A program made the position numbers and the translations under genes. The notes under the pieces are model-generated. The model was not told the DNA's origin. It worked only from the letters and a program-made list of their open reading frames with translations, and searched no databases. 64,000 nt of DNA from PALSA-1004 sp963829085 (GTDB taxonomy: Bacteria > Pseudomonadota > Gammaproteobacteria > Burkholderiales > SG8-41): positions 124,001 to 188,000 of the forward strand of contig CAWHHJ010000016.1 in assembly GCA_963829085.1 (NCBI GenBank), read 5' to 3'. Below are positions 54,754 to 63,485 of the stretch, piece after piece; position 1 is the stretch's first letter, and each line of letters starts with the position of its first letter.

Positions 54754-55530
54754 ATGAATTCGCAGGACACTTTCATCTCCCACCTGGTGGAGCTGCGCGA
54801 CCGCCTGCTGCGCGCAATCATTGCCGTCCTCGTCGTGTTCCTGTGTTTGTTTCCGTGGGCCAAGGACTTGTATACGTTGATGGCCCAGCCTCTGCTTGCA
54901 GTGTTGCCGCAGGGCGGCCAGATGATCGCCACGGATGTGGTCGGCGTATTCCTGGTTCCCGTGAAAGTCGCGCTGCTGGTTGCATTCGTCATCGCGCTGC
55001 CCTATGTGCTGTATCAGATATGGGCGTTTGTTGCACCGGGCTTATATGCGCATGAAAAGCGCCTCGTGCTGCCGCTTATTTTTACGAGCACCGTCTTATT
55101 CATTGCGGGCATGGGCTTCGCTTACTTTGTCGTATTTCCGATCGTCTTCAAATTCATGGCGTCCATCGCGCCGGAAGGCGTTGCGTGGATGACGGATATC
55201 GACAAGTACTTGAGCTTCGCGCTAACCACCTTCGTTGCGTTCGGCGTTACATTTGAAGTGCCCATCGCCGTCGTGCTGCTGGTGCGGATGAACGTTGTCA
55301 GCGTCGAGAAGCTCAGAGAAATCCGGCCTTATGTGATCGTCGGCGCATTCGTGATCGGCGCCGTCTTCACGCCGCCGGATGTGATTTCACAATTGCTGCT
55401 TGCAGTGCCGCTCTGGCTGTTATATGAAGCAGGCATTATCGTGGCGGCGATGGTCAGTAAGCGAAACGCCGAAGAGACAAGCGTTGCCGATGCGACGCCG
55501 CGCATCGAAGCAGATCAAAAACCGGATTGA
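54754..55530 (+). CDS. tatC: Sec-independent translocase TatC
   Basis: A 258-residue protein with six TM helices. It has the family opening 'FISHLVELRDRLLRAIIAVL', the signature 'QIWAFVAPGLYAHEKRLVLP' and 'SFALTTFVAFGVTFEVPIAV'. It is the receptor for Tat signal peptides. It follows tatB by ~30 bp and is convergent with the DegS-like protease gene. Confidence 0.97.
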   Translation: MNSQDTFISHLVELRDRLLRAIIAVLVVFLCLFPWAKDLYTLMAQPLLAVLPQGGQMIATDVVGVFLVPVKVALLVAFVIALPYVLYQIWAFVAPGLYAHEKRLVLPLIFTSTVLFIAGMGFAYFVVFPIVFKFMASIAPEGVAWMTDIDKYLSFALTTFVAFGVTFEVPIAVVLLVRMNVVSVEKLREIRPYVIVGAFVIGAVFTPPDVISQLLLAVPLWLLYEAGIIVAAMVSKRNAEETSVADATPRIEADQKPD

Positions 55531-55538
55531 CTGGAACG

Positions 55539-56693
55539 CTAACCGTCGACGCGGCGCGGTTTCGGACGTCGCGCGACGGCAACCTGAAACTCCATCTCGT
55601 TTTTCTCGCGCATGACCTTCAGCGTTGCCATGTTGCCCGGCTTTAACTCCGATATCAGCGCGAGCGTGCTCGCGTAATCGGTAACCGGCCGGCGCTCGAC
55701 GCCGACCAGCACATCGCCGAGTTTTATCCCGGCTTTTTGCGCAGGACTTCCGTTTACGACTTCCGTAATCAGAGCGCCGTCGACGCTTTCCAGCTTGAGC
55801 GACTGCGCGAGTTCCGGCGTAATGTCCTGCACGCCAATGCCGACCCAGCCGCGCGTCACCGATCCACTCTCGATGATCTGTTCCATGACCTGCTTGGCGA
55901 TGCTCGAAGGAATCGCAAAGCCGATGCCCTGCGAGCCGCCGCTGCGCGTGTAGATGGCGGTGTTGATACCGAGCAGATTGCCGTTTACATCGACCAGCGC
56001 GCCGCCCGAGTTGCCGGGATTGATCGCGGCATCGGTCTGGATGAAGTTTTCGAACGTATTGATGCCGAGATGATTGCGTCCGAGCGCGCTGATGATTCCA
56101 TACGTCACCGTTTGGCCAACGCCGAACGGGTTGCCGATCGCAAGTACCACATCGCCCACGCTCGCCTGTTCAGACTTTGCAAATGTAATAGCGGGTAGCT
56201 TCGCAGCGTCCACTTTCAGGACCGCGATATCTGTCTCGGGATCGCTGCCGACCAGCCGCGCCTTGGTTCGCCGGCTATCGGCAAACGCGATTTCAATTTC
56301 ATCCGCGGCCTCGACTACATGATGATTGGTGAGTATGTATCCTTTATCGCTGACGACTACGCCGGAGCCGAGGCTCGAACTGCGCCGGGACTGTGCATCC
56401 GGCTGCTCGCCAAAGAAATAGCGGAATACAGGGTCATCCATAAACGGATGCCGAGGTGTTTTACTTTCCTTGCTGGTGTAGATATTTACGACTGTCGGCA
56501 TCGCCCGCTTTGCAGCGTCGCTGTACGAGGCGATATGACGCGGCCCCTCCGCGACAGTCTCGCGGGTAGTCACGACGTCGACGCTCGCTGACGTGCGCCA
56601 TGCGAGAAGATCAGGCCGCAGCGTCGAAACCACGAACAGGATGCCGAGGCAAATTGTGGTCGTTTGGGCAAAGACGAGCCAGAGTCTGCGCAT
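55539..56693 (-). CDS. Membrane-anchored DegS/AlgW-like serine protease
   Basis: About 384 residues from 'MRRLWLVFAQTTTICLGILF', an uncleaved N-terminal anchor; the frame extends to 56750. The trypsin-like domain has the triad His ('LTNHHVVEAADEI'), Asp ('DPETDIAVLKVD') and Ser ('NPGNSGGALVDVNG'). A single PDZ domain follows ('GALITEVVNGSPAQKAGIKL'). One PDZ and an N-terminal anchor fit DegS/AlgW, which start the sigma-E envelope stress cascade, better than two-PDZ DegP. It is divergent from the NIF3 gene. Confidence 0.9.
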   Translation of the reverse strand: MRRLWLVFAQTTTICLGILFVVSTLRPDLLAWRTSASVDVVTTRETVAEGPRHIASYSDAAKRAMPTVVNIYTSKESKTPRHPFMDDPVFRYFFGEQPDAQSRRSSSLGSGVVVSDKGYILTNHHVVEAADEIEIAFADSRRTKARLVGSDPETDIAVLKVDAAKLPAITFAKSEQASVGDVVLAIGNPFGVGQTVTYGIISALGRNHLGINTFENFIQTDAAINPGNSGGALVDVNGNLLGINTAIYTRSGGSQGIGFAIPSSIAKQVMEQIIESGSVTRGWVGIGVQDITPELAQSLKLESVDGALITEVVNGSPAQKAGIKLGDVLVGVERRPVTDYASTLALISELKPGNMATLKVMREKNEMEFQVAVARRPKPRRVDG

Positions 56694-56748
56694 GGAAAGC
56701 CGGTGAACCGTCAGGTTAGAATGCGCGCTGCCATTGAGAGGTTGAAGC

Positions 56749-57495
56749 ATGCAACGCGCGGAGTTGGACGCCTATCTCAACCGATTTCTTGAGGTCGCCC
56801 GATTTCAGGATTATTGCCCAAACGGGTTACAGGTGGAAGGGCGGGCCGAGATTGGCTCTATTGTAACCGGAGTCACCGCGTCGCTGGATTTGCTTCGCGC
56901 CGCCGACGCGTGTGGCGCCGATGCGCTGATCGTTCATCATGGCTATTTCTGGCGTGGCGAAGATGCGCGCGTTACGGGCATGCGTCGTAAGCGCCTTGCA
57001 TATCTCATTGAAAAAAATCTCAACCTGTTCGCATTTCACCTGCCGCTCGATGCGCACGCTGAAATCGGCAACAACATTCAACTCGCACGCGCACTTGGCT
57101 TCACAGTGAACGGACAATTCGGACCCCAGGACATTGCACTGTATGGCGATGTGCAGCCGGCCTTGAGTGTTGCGGCGCTTGCTGAGCGCATCGCGGAGCG
57201 CTTGCAGCGTGCGCCCACCGTAATTGGTGAACAGAACAAGACTGTGCGGCGAGTGGCATGGTGTACAGGTGCGGCGCAAAGTTTTTTTGAGGACGCGATC
57301 GCATTGGGCGTAGACGCGTATATCTCGGGTGAGATTTCAGAGCAAACGGTGCATGCCGCACGCGAAAGTGGCGTCGTCTACCTTGCTGCAGGTCATCATG
57401 CGACTGAACGCTACGGTGTGCGCGCACTTGGCGAACACCTTGCCGGGCGTTTCGGGTTGCGCCACGAGTTCGTGGATATTCCGAATCCCGTTTGA
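56749..57495 (+). CDS. NIF3-like dinuclear metal-center protein
   Basis: A 248-residue YbgI/NIF3 family protein. It has 'FQDYCPNGLQVEG', metal-binding 'ALIVHHGYFWRGED', 'HLPLDAHAEIGNN', and C-terminal 'DAYISGEISEQTVHAARESG' and 'YLAAGHHATERYGVRAL'. The His, Asp and Glu residues form the di-metal site. The biochemical role of the family is unsettled. It lies between the DegS-like protease gene and petA. Confidence 0.93.
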   Translation: MQRAELDAYLNRFLEVARFQDYCPNGLQVEGRAEIGSIVTGVTASLDLLRAADACGADALIVHHGYFWRGEDARVTGMRRKRLAYLIEKNLNLFAFHLPLDAHAEIGNNIQLARALGFTVNGQFGPQDIALYGDVQPALSVAALAERIAERLQRAPTVIGEQNKTVRRVAWCTGAAQSFFEDAIALGVDAYISGEISEQTVHAARESGVVYLAAGHHATERYGVRALGEHLAGRFGLRHEFVDIPNPV

Positions 57496-57564
57496 ATTTC
57501 TACGTGGGCAGACGCGAATTGGCGTTGCAATTACCTGACGCAGCACGGGAATTTAACGTTTCGC

Positions 57565-57593
57565 TTAAGTTTTTACGCGGACTTCGCTAAAAT
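57565..57593 (+). promoter_or_regulatory. Putative sigma-70-type promoter of petABC
   Basis: TTAAGT at 57565-57570 and TAAAAT at 57588-57593 are separated by 17 bp, about 35 bp before the petA ATG. The -10 box is good and the -35 box is weak. GGGGA lies at a normal distance as the petA ribosome-binding site. Confidence 0.5.
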
Positions 57594-57627
57594 AGCGATT
57601 TTTTGTCAATCGCCAGCGGGGAATCGG

Positions 57628-58218
57628 ATGTCTGAGCACGAAGTGGATAAGAGTAAGCGCGGCTTGCTGGTTGCAACCGGCGTCTTGGGCGGTGTAGCCG
57701 GGGTCGCCGCAGCGGTTCCCTTCGTCGGCAGCATGTTTCCCTCCGAACGCGCGAAGGCCGCAGGAGCGCCCGTCGAAGCGGACATCAGCAAGCTCGGGCC
57801 CGGCGAAATGCAGATCGTCGAATGGCGGGGCAGGCCGGTATGGATCGTGAAGCGCACGAAGGAGATGCTGGAAGGTATCAAGAAAAGTGACGGGAAAGTT
57901 TCGGATCCGAACTCCGAAGTGCCGCAACAGCCCGCCTACGCGAAAAACGAATTCCGTTCGATAAAGCCGGAGATCGCCGTGCTTGAGGGCGTGTGCACGC
58001 ACCTGGGCTGTTCTCCGCAATTTAAATCGGTCGAAGCGAAGGGTGACATGGGTCAGGACTGGAACGGCGGATTCTTTTGCCCATGCCACGGCTCCAAATT
58101 CGATTTCGCCGGCCGCGTTTTTGCCGGGTCACCTGCGCCTAAAAATCTCGAAGTGCCGAAATACAAGTTCGTTGGCGACACTAAAATCGTCATCGGCGAA
58201 GACACGAAGGGAGCGTAA
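57628..58218 (+). CDS. petA: Ubiquinol-cytochrome c reductase iron-sulfur subunit (Rieske)
   Basis: A 196-residue Rieske protein. The N-terminal signal-anchor has 'DKSKRGLLVATGVLGGVAG', a twin-arginine-like motif in which the pair is Lys-Arg instead of Arg-Arg. The 2Fe-2S ligands are in 'CTHLGC' and 'CPCHGS', and 'AGSPAPKNLEVPKY' closes the cluster domain. It accepts electrons from ubiquinol in the bc1 complex and passes them to cytochrome c1. It is followed 2 bp later by petB. Confidence 0.96.
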   Translation: MSEHEVDKSKRGLLVATGVLGGVAGVAAAVPFVGSMFPSERAKAAGAPVEADISKLGPGEMQIVEWRGRPVWIVKRTKEMLEGIKKSDGKVSDPNSEVPQQPAYAKNEFRSIKPEIAVLEGVCTHLGCSPQFKSVEAKGDMGQDWNGGFFCPCHGSKFDFAGRVFAGSPAPKNLEVPKYKFVGDTKIVIGEDTKGA

Positions 58219-58220
58219 CG

Positions 58221-59526
58221 ATGGCCGCTCTCGACAAACGCCCCATAACCGGCGCCGGTCCGCTGAACGGCGTGCTGACGTGGATCGACGCACGCTTCCC
58301 GCTCATCAGCTTGTGGGAGGAGCAATGGGGCAAGTACGTCGCGCCCAAGAACTTCAACTTCTGGTACTACTTCGGCTCGCTTTCCGCCTTTGTGCTCGTG
58401 CTGCAGATCGTGACGGGCATATTTCTGACGATGAACTATAAGCCGGACGCAGCGCAGGCGTTCGCTTCTGTTGAATATATCATGCGCGATGTATGGGGCG
58501 GATGGATCATCCGCTACATGCATTCAACGGGCGCTTCCGCCTTTTTCATCTGCGTCTATCTGCACATGTTCCGCGGGCTCCTCTATGGCTCGTACCGCAA
58601 ACCGCGCGAACTCCTGTGGATTTTCGGCATGCTGATCTATCTTTCTTTGATGGCTGAGGCGTTTTTTGGTTATCTCCTGCCGTGGGGGCAGATGTCGGTA
58701 CTGGGGCGCGCAAGTTATCGTCAATCTCTTCAGCTCGATTCCGTTCATCGGCGAAGATTTGTCGATCTGGATACGCGGCGATTATGTGGTTTCAGATGCG
58801 ACCCTCAATCGCTTTTTCGCTTTCCATGTGATCGCGATTCCGCTGGTGTTGCTCGGTCTCGTGGCGGCGCATCTGATGGCGTTGCACGAAGTGGGATCGA
58901 GCAATCCGGACGGCGTCGAGATCAAGAAGCAGCCTAAGGATCCGCAAACCGGCTTACCGCTCGACGGGATCTATTCCCATCCGTACTACACGGTCAAGGA
59001 TGCGCTGGGCGTCGTGGTGTTCCTGATCGTCTTCTCGGCAATTATGTTCTTTCTGCCGGAGATGGGCGGCTATTTTCTGGAATACAACAACTTCATTCCT
59101 GCCGATCCGCTGAAGACGCCGCCGCACATCGCGCCGGTGTGGTACTTCACGCCCTACTACTCGATATTGCGCGCGATACCGCCGCTGTTTAATTCGCAAT
59201 TTCCCGGCGTTCTCGCTATGGGCTTAGCGACGATGATTCTGTTCCTACTGCCATGGCTCGATCGCAGCCCGGTGAAGTCGATCCGCTACAAAGGACCGCT
59301 GTTCAAGAGTGCGCTCGCGGTATTCGTGATCGTATTTTTGATTCTCGGCTACCTTGGCACTGAGCCCACCAACGTCTGGGGCCAGTTCGGTCCATGGCTT
59401 GCCAACGCTGATCGCGCGACAGTCGTTGCTCGTATATGCACGGCGCTTTATTTCCTGTTTTTTTTCCTGATGCCCTGGTATTCGCGTAGAGACCGGTGGC
59501 AGCCCGAGCCAGCGAGGCTGACATGA
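58221..59526 (+). CDS. petB: Cytochrome b subunit of the bc1 complex (frameshifted as written)
   Basis: The first frame runs from ATG 58221 through 'RYMHSTGASAFFICVYLHMF' (heme His residues) to 'GYLLPWGQMS'. The second resumes 'YWGAQVIVNLFSSIPFIGED' and continues to 59526 with 'FFAFHVIAIPLVLLGLVAAH' (second His pair) and Qo motif 'PVWYFTPYYSILRAIP'. The PVWY form replaces PEWY, as known in beta- and gammaproteobacteria. Removing one G of GGTAC at 58697-58701 makes one ~430-residue cytochrome b. Since bc1 is needed for most respiration, a real inactivation is unlikely. The stop overlaps the petC ATG. Confidence 0.93.
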
Positions 59527-60380
59527 GGAGCCGGACGCTGAATAGCCTCGCCCGCCTGGCGGTTTGCGCCATGTTGTTTGCGCCGGTTTTAGCGTCGGCC
59601 GCCGAAGGACCTCGGCTGCAGACGGCGCCCATCAATTCGCACGATATTGCGTCGCTGCAGAACGGCGCCAAGCTGTTCGTGAACTACTGTCTCAATTGCC
59701 ACAGCGCCGGATACATGCGCTACAACCGCCTGCGGGATCTTGGACTCACCGAACAACAAATTACGGACAACCTGATTTTCACGGGCGTAAAAGTCGGCGA
59801 GTTGATGCAGACGTCGATGGACAAAAAAGACGCGAAGGAATGGTTTGGCGTTGCGCCGCCGGATCTCACCGTCACCGCCCGTTCGCGGAGTTCGGCGGCG
59901 GGGAGTGGTGCGGACTGGATCTATACGTATCTGCGCGCGTTCTATCGCGATTCGTCGCGGCCCACCGGCTGGAACAATCTCGTGTTTGCGAACGTCGGCA
60001 TGCCGCACGCGCTGTGGCAGTTGAACGGCCAGCAACAACTCGAAGAACAAGTGTTCGACTCAGAGCACGCAGCGACAGCAGCGTTGATTGCCGCAAAAAC
60101 GGTCTCAGATCTCGAGGAAGCGCGCGAAGTGAAGGACGGCAAAGCAGTCACGCGCTACGTCGTCAAGTCGATCAAGCCCGCTACGGGTACGGCGGCGGGC
60201 ACATTGTCGCAGGTCGAGTACGAGAACGCGGTTGCCGATCTCGTGAATTACATGAACTACATGGCGGAGCCATCGCGTCTCGAACGCCGGCAGATCGGCA
60301 TTTACACGCTGCTCGTGCTCGGCCTGCTGTTTGTTTTCGTATTCGCCCTGAAACGGGCTTACTGGAAGGACGTTCACTAA
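59523..60380 (+). CDS. petC: Cytochrome c1 subunit of the bc1 complex
   Basis: About 285 residues from ATG 59523, overlapping the petB stop (ATGA). A signal peptide (LARLAVCAMLFAPVLASA) is followed by the heme c site 'CLNCH' in 'VNYCLNCHSAGYMRYNRL', 'GVAPPDLTVTARSRSSAAGS', and a C-terminal anchor 'IGIYTLLVLGLLFVFVFALK'. It passes electrons to soluble cytochrome c. Confidence 0.96.
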   Translation: MRSRTLNSLARLAVCAMLFAPVLASAAEGPRLQTAPINSHDIASLQNGAKLFVNYCLNCHSAGYMRYNRLRDLGLTEQQITDNLIFTGVKVGELMQTSMDKKDAKEWFGVAPPDLTVTARSRSSAAGSGADWIYTYLRAFYRDSSRPTGWNNLVFANVGMPHALWQLNGQQQLEEQVFDSEHAATAALIAAKTVSDLEEAREVKDGKAVTRYVVKSIKPATGTAAGTLSQVEYENAVADLVNYMNYMAEPSRLERRQIGIYTLLVLGLLFVFVFALKRAYWKDVH

Positions 60381-60394
60381 AACGGTGCCCTATT

Positions 60395-60994
60395 ATGATG
60401 ACACTCTACTCAGGCACTACCTGTCCATTCAGCCAACGCTGCCGCAATGTCCTGTATGAAAAAGGCATGGATTTTCAGATCGTCGATGTCGATCTGCACA
60501 ATAAGCCTGAGGATCTTGCGGTGATGAATCCGTACAACCAGGTTCCGGTCCTAGTCGAGCGCGATCTCATGTTGTATGAGTCCAACATCATCAATGAATA
60601 CATCGACGACCGCTTTCCGCATCCGCAGTTGATGCCGGCCGATCCGGTCATGCGTGCCCGTGCGAGGCTGTTTCTTTTCCGCTTCGAGCATGAGATGTTC
60701 ACGCACGTGGAGACGCTCGAGAAGGGTAATCAGCGCATCGCCGACAAGGCGCGCGCCGCGATTCGCGATAATCTTGCGCAGATAGCACCGGTATTCGCCA
60801 AGCAGAAATATATGCTGGGCGACGAATTTTCAATGCTGGACGTTGCGATCGTGCCGCTCCTCTGGCGTTTGGACTATTATGATATTCAGCTGCCCAAGCA
60901 GGCTGCGCCGGTAATGAAATACGCGGAAAGGCTTTTCAGCCGGCCGGCCTTTATCGACTCGCTGACGGCGTCGGAAAAAGTGATGCGCAAGTAA
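60395..60994 (+). CDS. sspA: Stringent starvation protein A SspA (GST fold)
   Basis: A 199-residue glutathione-S-transferase-like protein from ATG 60395 (a second ATG follows directly). It has 'MMTLYSGTTCPFSQRCRNVL', 'NPYNQVPVLVERDLMLYESN', 'IINEYIDDRFPHPQLMPADP'. It binds RNA polymerase and affects stationary-phase and acid-stress gene expression in other bacteria. The petABC-sspA-sspB order is typical for beta- and gammaproteobacteria. The long open frame upstream of it is an out-of-frame shadow of petC. Confidence 0.95.
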   Translation: MMTLYSGTTCPFSQRCRNVLYEKGMDFQIVDVDLHNKPEDLAVMNPYNQVPVLVERDLMLYESNIINEYIDDRFPHPQLMPADPVMRARARLFLFRFEHEMFTHVETLEKGNQRIADKARAAIRDNLAQIAPVFAKQKYMLGDEFSMLDVAIVPLLWRLDYYDIQLPKQAAPVMKYAERLFSRPAFIDSLTASEKVMRK

Positions 60995-60996
60995 AC

Positions 60997-61410
60997 ATGG
61001 CAAAAGAACGCTCCACCAAGCCGTATCTGATTCGCGCCATCTACGAATGGTGCAGCGACAGCAACCTCACGCCGTATCTTTCCGTGAAGGTAGACGCGCA
61101 GACACGCGTCCCTCCCGACTACGTCAAGGACGGCGAAATCGTGCTCAACATAAGTGCCGATGCTGCGCACCGGCTCACGATCGGCGACGACGCTATTCAG
61201 TTTGCGGCGCGCTTTGGCGGGGTATCGCGCGAATGCTCCGTACCGATACCGGCGGTGCTCGGAATTTTCGCGCGCGAAAATAGCCAGGGTCTTTTTTTTC
61301 AGGCGGAGTCTTCCTCTTCGGAGTCCGCCACTGGGGCTTCCGCTTCTGGGCAGGCCGAGTCACCGGCGCCAGCGCCCGGTGCGAAGCGGAAACTGCAGCT
61401 CGTCAAATAG
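60997..61410 (+). CDS. sspB: ClpXP protease specificity-enhancing factor SspB
   Basis: A 137-residue adaptor that delivers ssrA-tagged proteins to ClpXP. It has 'KPYLIRAIYEWCSDSNLTPY', 'VDAQTRVPPDYVKDGEIVLN', 'QFAARFGGVSRECSVPIPAV' and 'GIFARENSQGLFF'. The Ser/Ala-rich linker ends with a ClpX-binding-type tail 'KRKLQLVK'. Start 2 bp after sspA. Confidence 0.95.
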   Translation: MAKERSTKPYLIRAIYEWCSDSNLTPYLSVKVDAQTRVPPDYVKDGEIVLNISADAAHRLTIGDDAIQFAARFGGVSRECSVPIPAVLGIFARENSQGLFFQAESSSSESATGASASGQAESPAPAPGAKRKLQLVK

Positions 61411-61471
61411 CGCTTGCGCAGTGAGCGCGGCGGCTGTCATCGATGCCACCGACGGCTGTAACGATGTATTC

Positions 61472-62485
61472 ATGAGTCGCGAACGGCCGCTCATTCGGAC
61501 GTTGGTATGTGCGTTAGTCGCGGCTCTTTGTTGTGCTGCCGCGAGAGCGGAAGTTAAAGAAGTCCGGATCGCCCAGCAGTTTGGCGTCGCGTACTTGCCG
61601 CTGATGGTGATCAAGAAGCTGGGCCTGATCGAAAAGCATGCGCAAAGTGCTGGTCAAGGCGCGATCAAAGTCACATGGACCACATTCTCGAGCGGCGCGG
61701 ATATGAATACAGCGCTGATCGCGGGCACGCTGGATTTTGCATCAGGCGGCGTCGGTCCCGTCCTCCAGATCTGGGGACGCACGCGCGGCACGATCGATGT
61801 GCGCGGCGTTGCCGCTCTTGGCAGCCTGCCGCTCTATCTCAACACAATCAATCCTGCAATCAAGACGGTTGCCGATTTTTCGCCCAAGGACAAGATTGCC
61901 CTGCCGGCGGTCAAAGTCTCAATTCAGGCCGTGGTGCTGCAAATGGCGGCGGCACGCCTGTTCGGCGACTCCGCTTACAGTTCGCTTGACGCTCTGACGG
62001 TGAGCATGAGCCATCCGCAGGCGGCAGCCGCGCTCCTGTCCGGCGGCACGGAGATAACCGCCCACTTCACCAATTCCCCGTTTCAGGAACAGGAACTGCA
62101 GGACACGCGCGTTCGCCGCATTCTCAACTCATATGACGTCCTGGGTGGTCCCGCGACGCTGAATTCCCTGTATGCGGCAGCAAAATTTCGCGTAGAAAAT
62201 CCGCGGGTATATGCAGCGGTGGTCGGCGCCTTGCGCGAGGCGATGACAATTATCAATGGCGATAAAGCGGCAGCGGCCAAGCTTTATGTCGAGGAAGAGA
62301 AATCGAAACTTTCTCCCGAGGCAGTGCACAAGATCATCAGCGACCCGCAGTTTATCTTCACCGTGGCGCCGCAGGGATTCATGAAGTTCGCGGACTTCAT
62401 GCATAAGACGGACGCGCTCAAAATAAAACCGGCCAGTTGGCGTGACGTCTTCTTTCCGGAATTACACAGCGAAGATGGAAGCTGA
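61472..62485 (+). CDS. ABC transporter substrate-binding protein (SsuA/TauA/NrtA-like)
   Basis: About 337 residues from ATG 61472; the open frame extends upstream into sspB but has no other likely start. A signal peptide (LVCALVAALCCAAARA) precedes a type II periplasmic-binding fold: 'VRIAQQFGVAYLPLMVIKKL', 'LIAGTLDFASGGVGPVLQIW', 'IKTVADFSPKDKIALPAVKV'. This resembles binding proteins for sulfonates, taurine or nitrate-like anions. No permease or ATPase gene is adjacent. The TauD-like dioxygenase gene is convergent at 62533, so a sulfonate or related substrate is plausible but unproven. Confidence 0.85.
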   Translation: MSRERPLIRTLVCALVAALCCAAARAEVKEVRIAQQFGVAYLPLMVIKKLGLIEKHAQSAGQGAIKVTWTTFSSGADMNTALIAGTLDFASGGVGPVLQIWGRTRGTIDVRGVAALGSLPLYLNTINPAIKTVADFSPKDKIALPAVKVSIQAVVLQMAAARLFGDSAYSSLDALTVSMSHPQAAAALLSGGTEITAHFTNSPFQEQELQDTRVRRILNSYDVLGGPATLNSLYAAAKFRVENPRVYAAVVGALREAMTIINGDKAAAAKLYVEEEKSKLSPEAVHKIISDPQFIFTVAPQGFMKFADFMHKTDALKIKPASWRDVFFPELHSEDGS

Positions 62486-62532
62486 CTATCGCTTCACGCA
62501 ATCATGCGACACGTGCAACCGTCGCCCCACGG

Positions 62533-63387
62533 TCAGTACGGTGCGTCACCGGCGATCGTCGTGCGATGCATATGCCTGCGCACCGAAAAATCATAATCTG
62601 CGAGCGCGTAGTGCATGGCGCAACGGTTGTCCCAGAATACGAGGTCATGCACTTTCCATTTGTGCCGATAGATAAATTCAGGCCGCGTTGAATGACGGAA
62701 CAAAAAATCCAGTATCGGCTGGCTTTCTTCGCGCGGCATATCGACGATACCGGTCGTAAAGCCGGGATTCACGTAAAGCGCTTTGCGGCCGGTTACGGGA
62801 TGAGTGCGCACAAGGGGATGCTCGACGGGCGGCGTCCGCGAGCGTTGCTCCGCTGTCAGCGGCGGGCGTTCCTTGAGATGAGCGAAGTAAGTGTCGTAGG
62901 CGTGACTGTAGTCGTGGACCGCCTTCACACTGCCCAGAAATTTCTTCAAAGTGTCGGATAGCGTGTCATAAGCGAGATAAAGATTCGCCCACATCGTGTC
63001 GCCGCCGACGTCCGGCATCTCATGGCAGAGCAGCAATGACCCCATGGAGGGCTTTTGCATATACGACAGATCCGAATGCCAGTATTGACCGGCGTAGACG
63101 GCGCCCTTCAGTTTGCCGTCTTCTTTGACGTTCGAGACCACAAAGATCTCGGGATGACCCGGCAGGCCGAAATCCGCTACGACATGTGCTTCCAGCGGCC
63201 CAAAATGTTTGCTGAAGGCAATGTGCTGCGTCGGCGTGATGTCGGCGTCGCGAAAAACCAGCACGCAGTTCTCAGCTAGCGCCTCATGGATATGTGTCAC
63301 GTCGTCGGCCGCGACGGGACGGGTGAAATCAACGCCGAGCACCTCTGCACCGCAGGCGGCGGACAGGCGGTGAACGGTCAGTGGCAT
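62533..63387 (-). CDS. TauD/TfdA-family Fe(II)/2-oxoglutarate dioxygenase
   Basis: A 284-residue dioxygenase. The iron ligands are His104 and Asp106 in 'GQYWHSDLSYMQ' and His259 in 'WDNRCAMHYALAD'; Arg275 in 'HMHRTTIAGD' is placed to bind 2-oxoglutarate. Family features include 'GAEVLGVDFTRPVAADDV' and 'CHEMPDVGGDTMWANLYLAY'. TauD-like enzymes hydroxylate taurine, 2,4-D or other small acids and release sulfite or analogous products; the substrate cannot be read from the sequence. It is convergent with the substrate-binding protein gene and divergent from the isomerase gene. Confidence 0.9.
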   Translation of the reverse strand: MPLTVHRLSAACGAEVLGVDFTRPVAADDVTHIHEALAENCVLVFRDADITPTQHIAFSKHFGPLEAHVVADFGLPGHPEIFVVSNVKEDGKLKGAVYAGQYWHSDLSYMQKPSMGSLLLCHEMPDVGGDTMWANLYLAYDTLSDTLKKFLGSVKAVHDYSHAYDTYFAHLKERPPLTAEQRSRTPPVEHPLVRTHPVTGRKALYVNPGFTTGIVDMPREESQPILDFLFRHSTRPEFIYRHKWKVHDLVFWDNRCAMHYALADYDFSVRRHMHRTTIAGDAPY

Positions 63388-63485
63388 TAGAGTTGTCTCC
63401 TCGATTGAATCGATTATAGGGCGCGTCGCAAGAGAGTGTCGAACCGGAGCGGGCGCGCATTTCTCTTTCGCTCACCAGGAATCTA

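Noticed and set aside
3161..58701. Programmed +1 translational frameshifting as the reason for the many breaks
   Set aside because: On the mRNA the supposed slip context differs between plus- and minus-strand genes (extra G before GTAC versus extra C after it), while it is uniform on the contig plus strand. This points to DNA sequence or assembly, not to a ribosomal signal.
59564..60394. Long N-terminal extension of the sspA frame
   Set aside because: It is an Arg/His-rich out-of-frame shadow of petC; SspA begins at the ATG at 60395.
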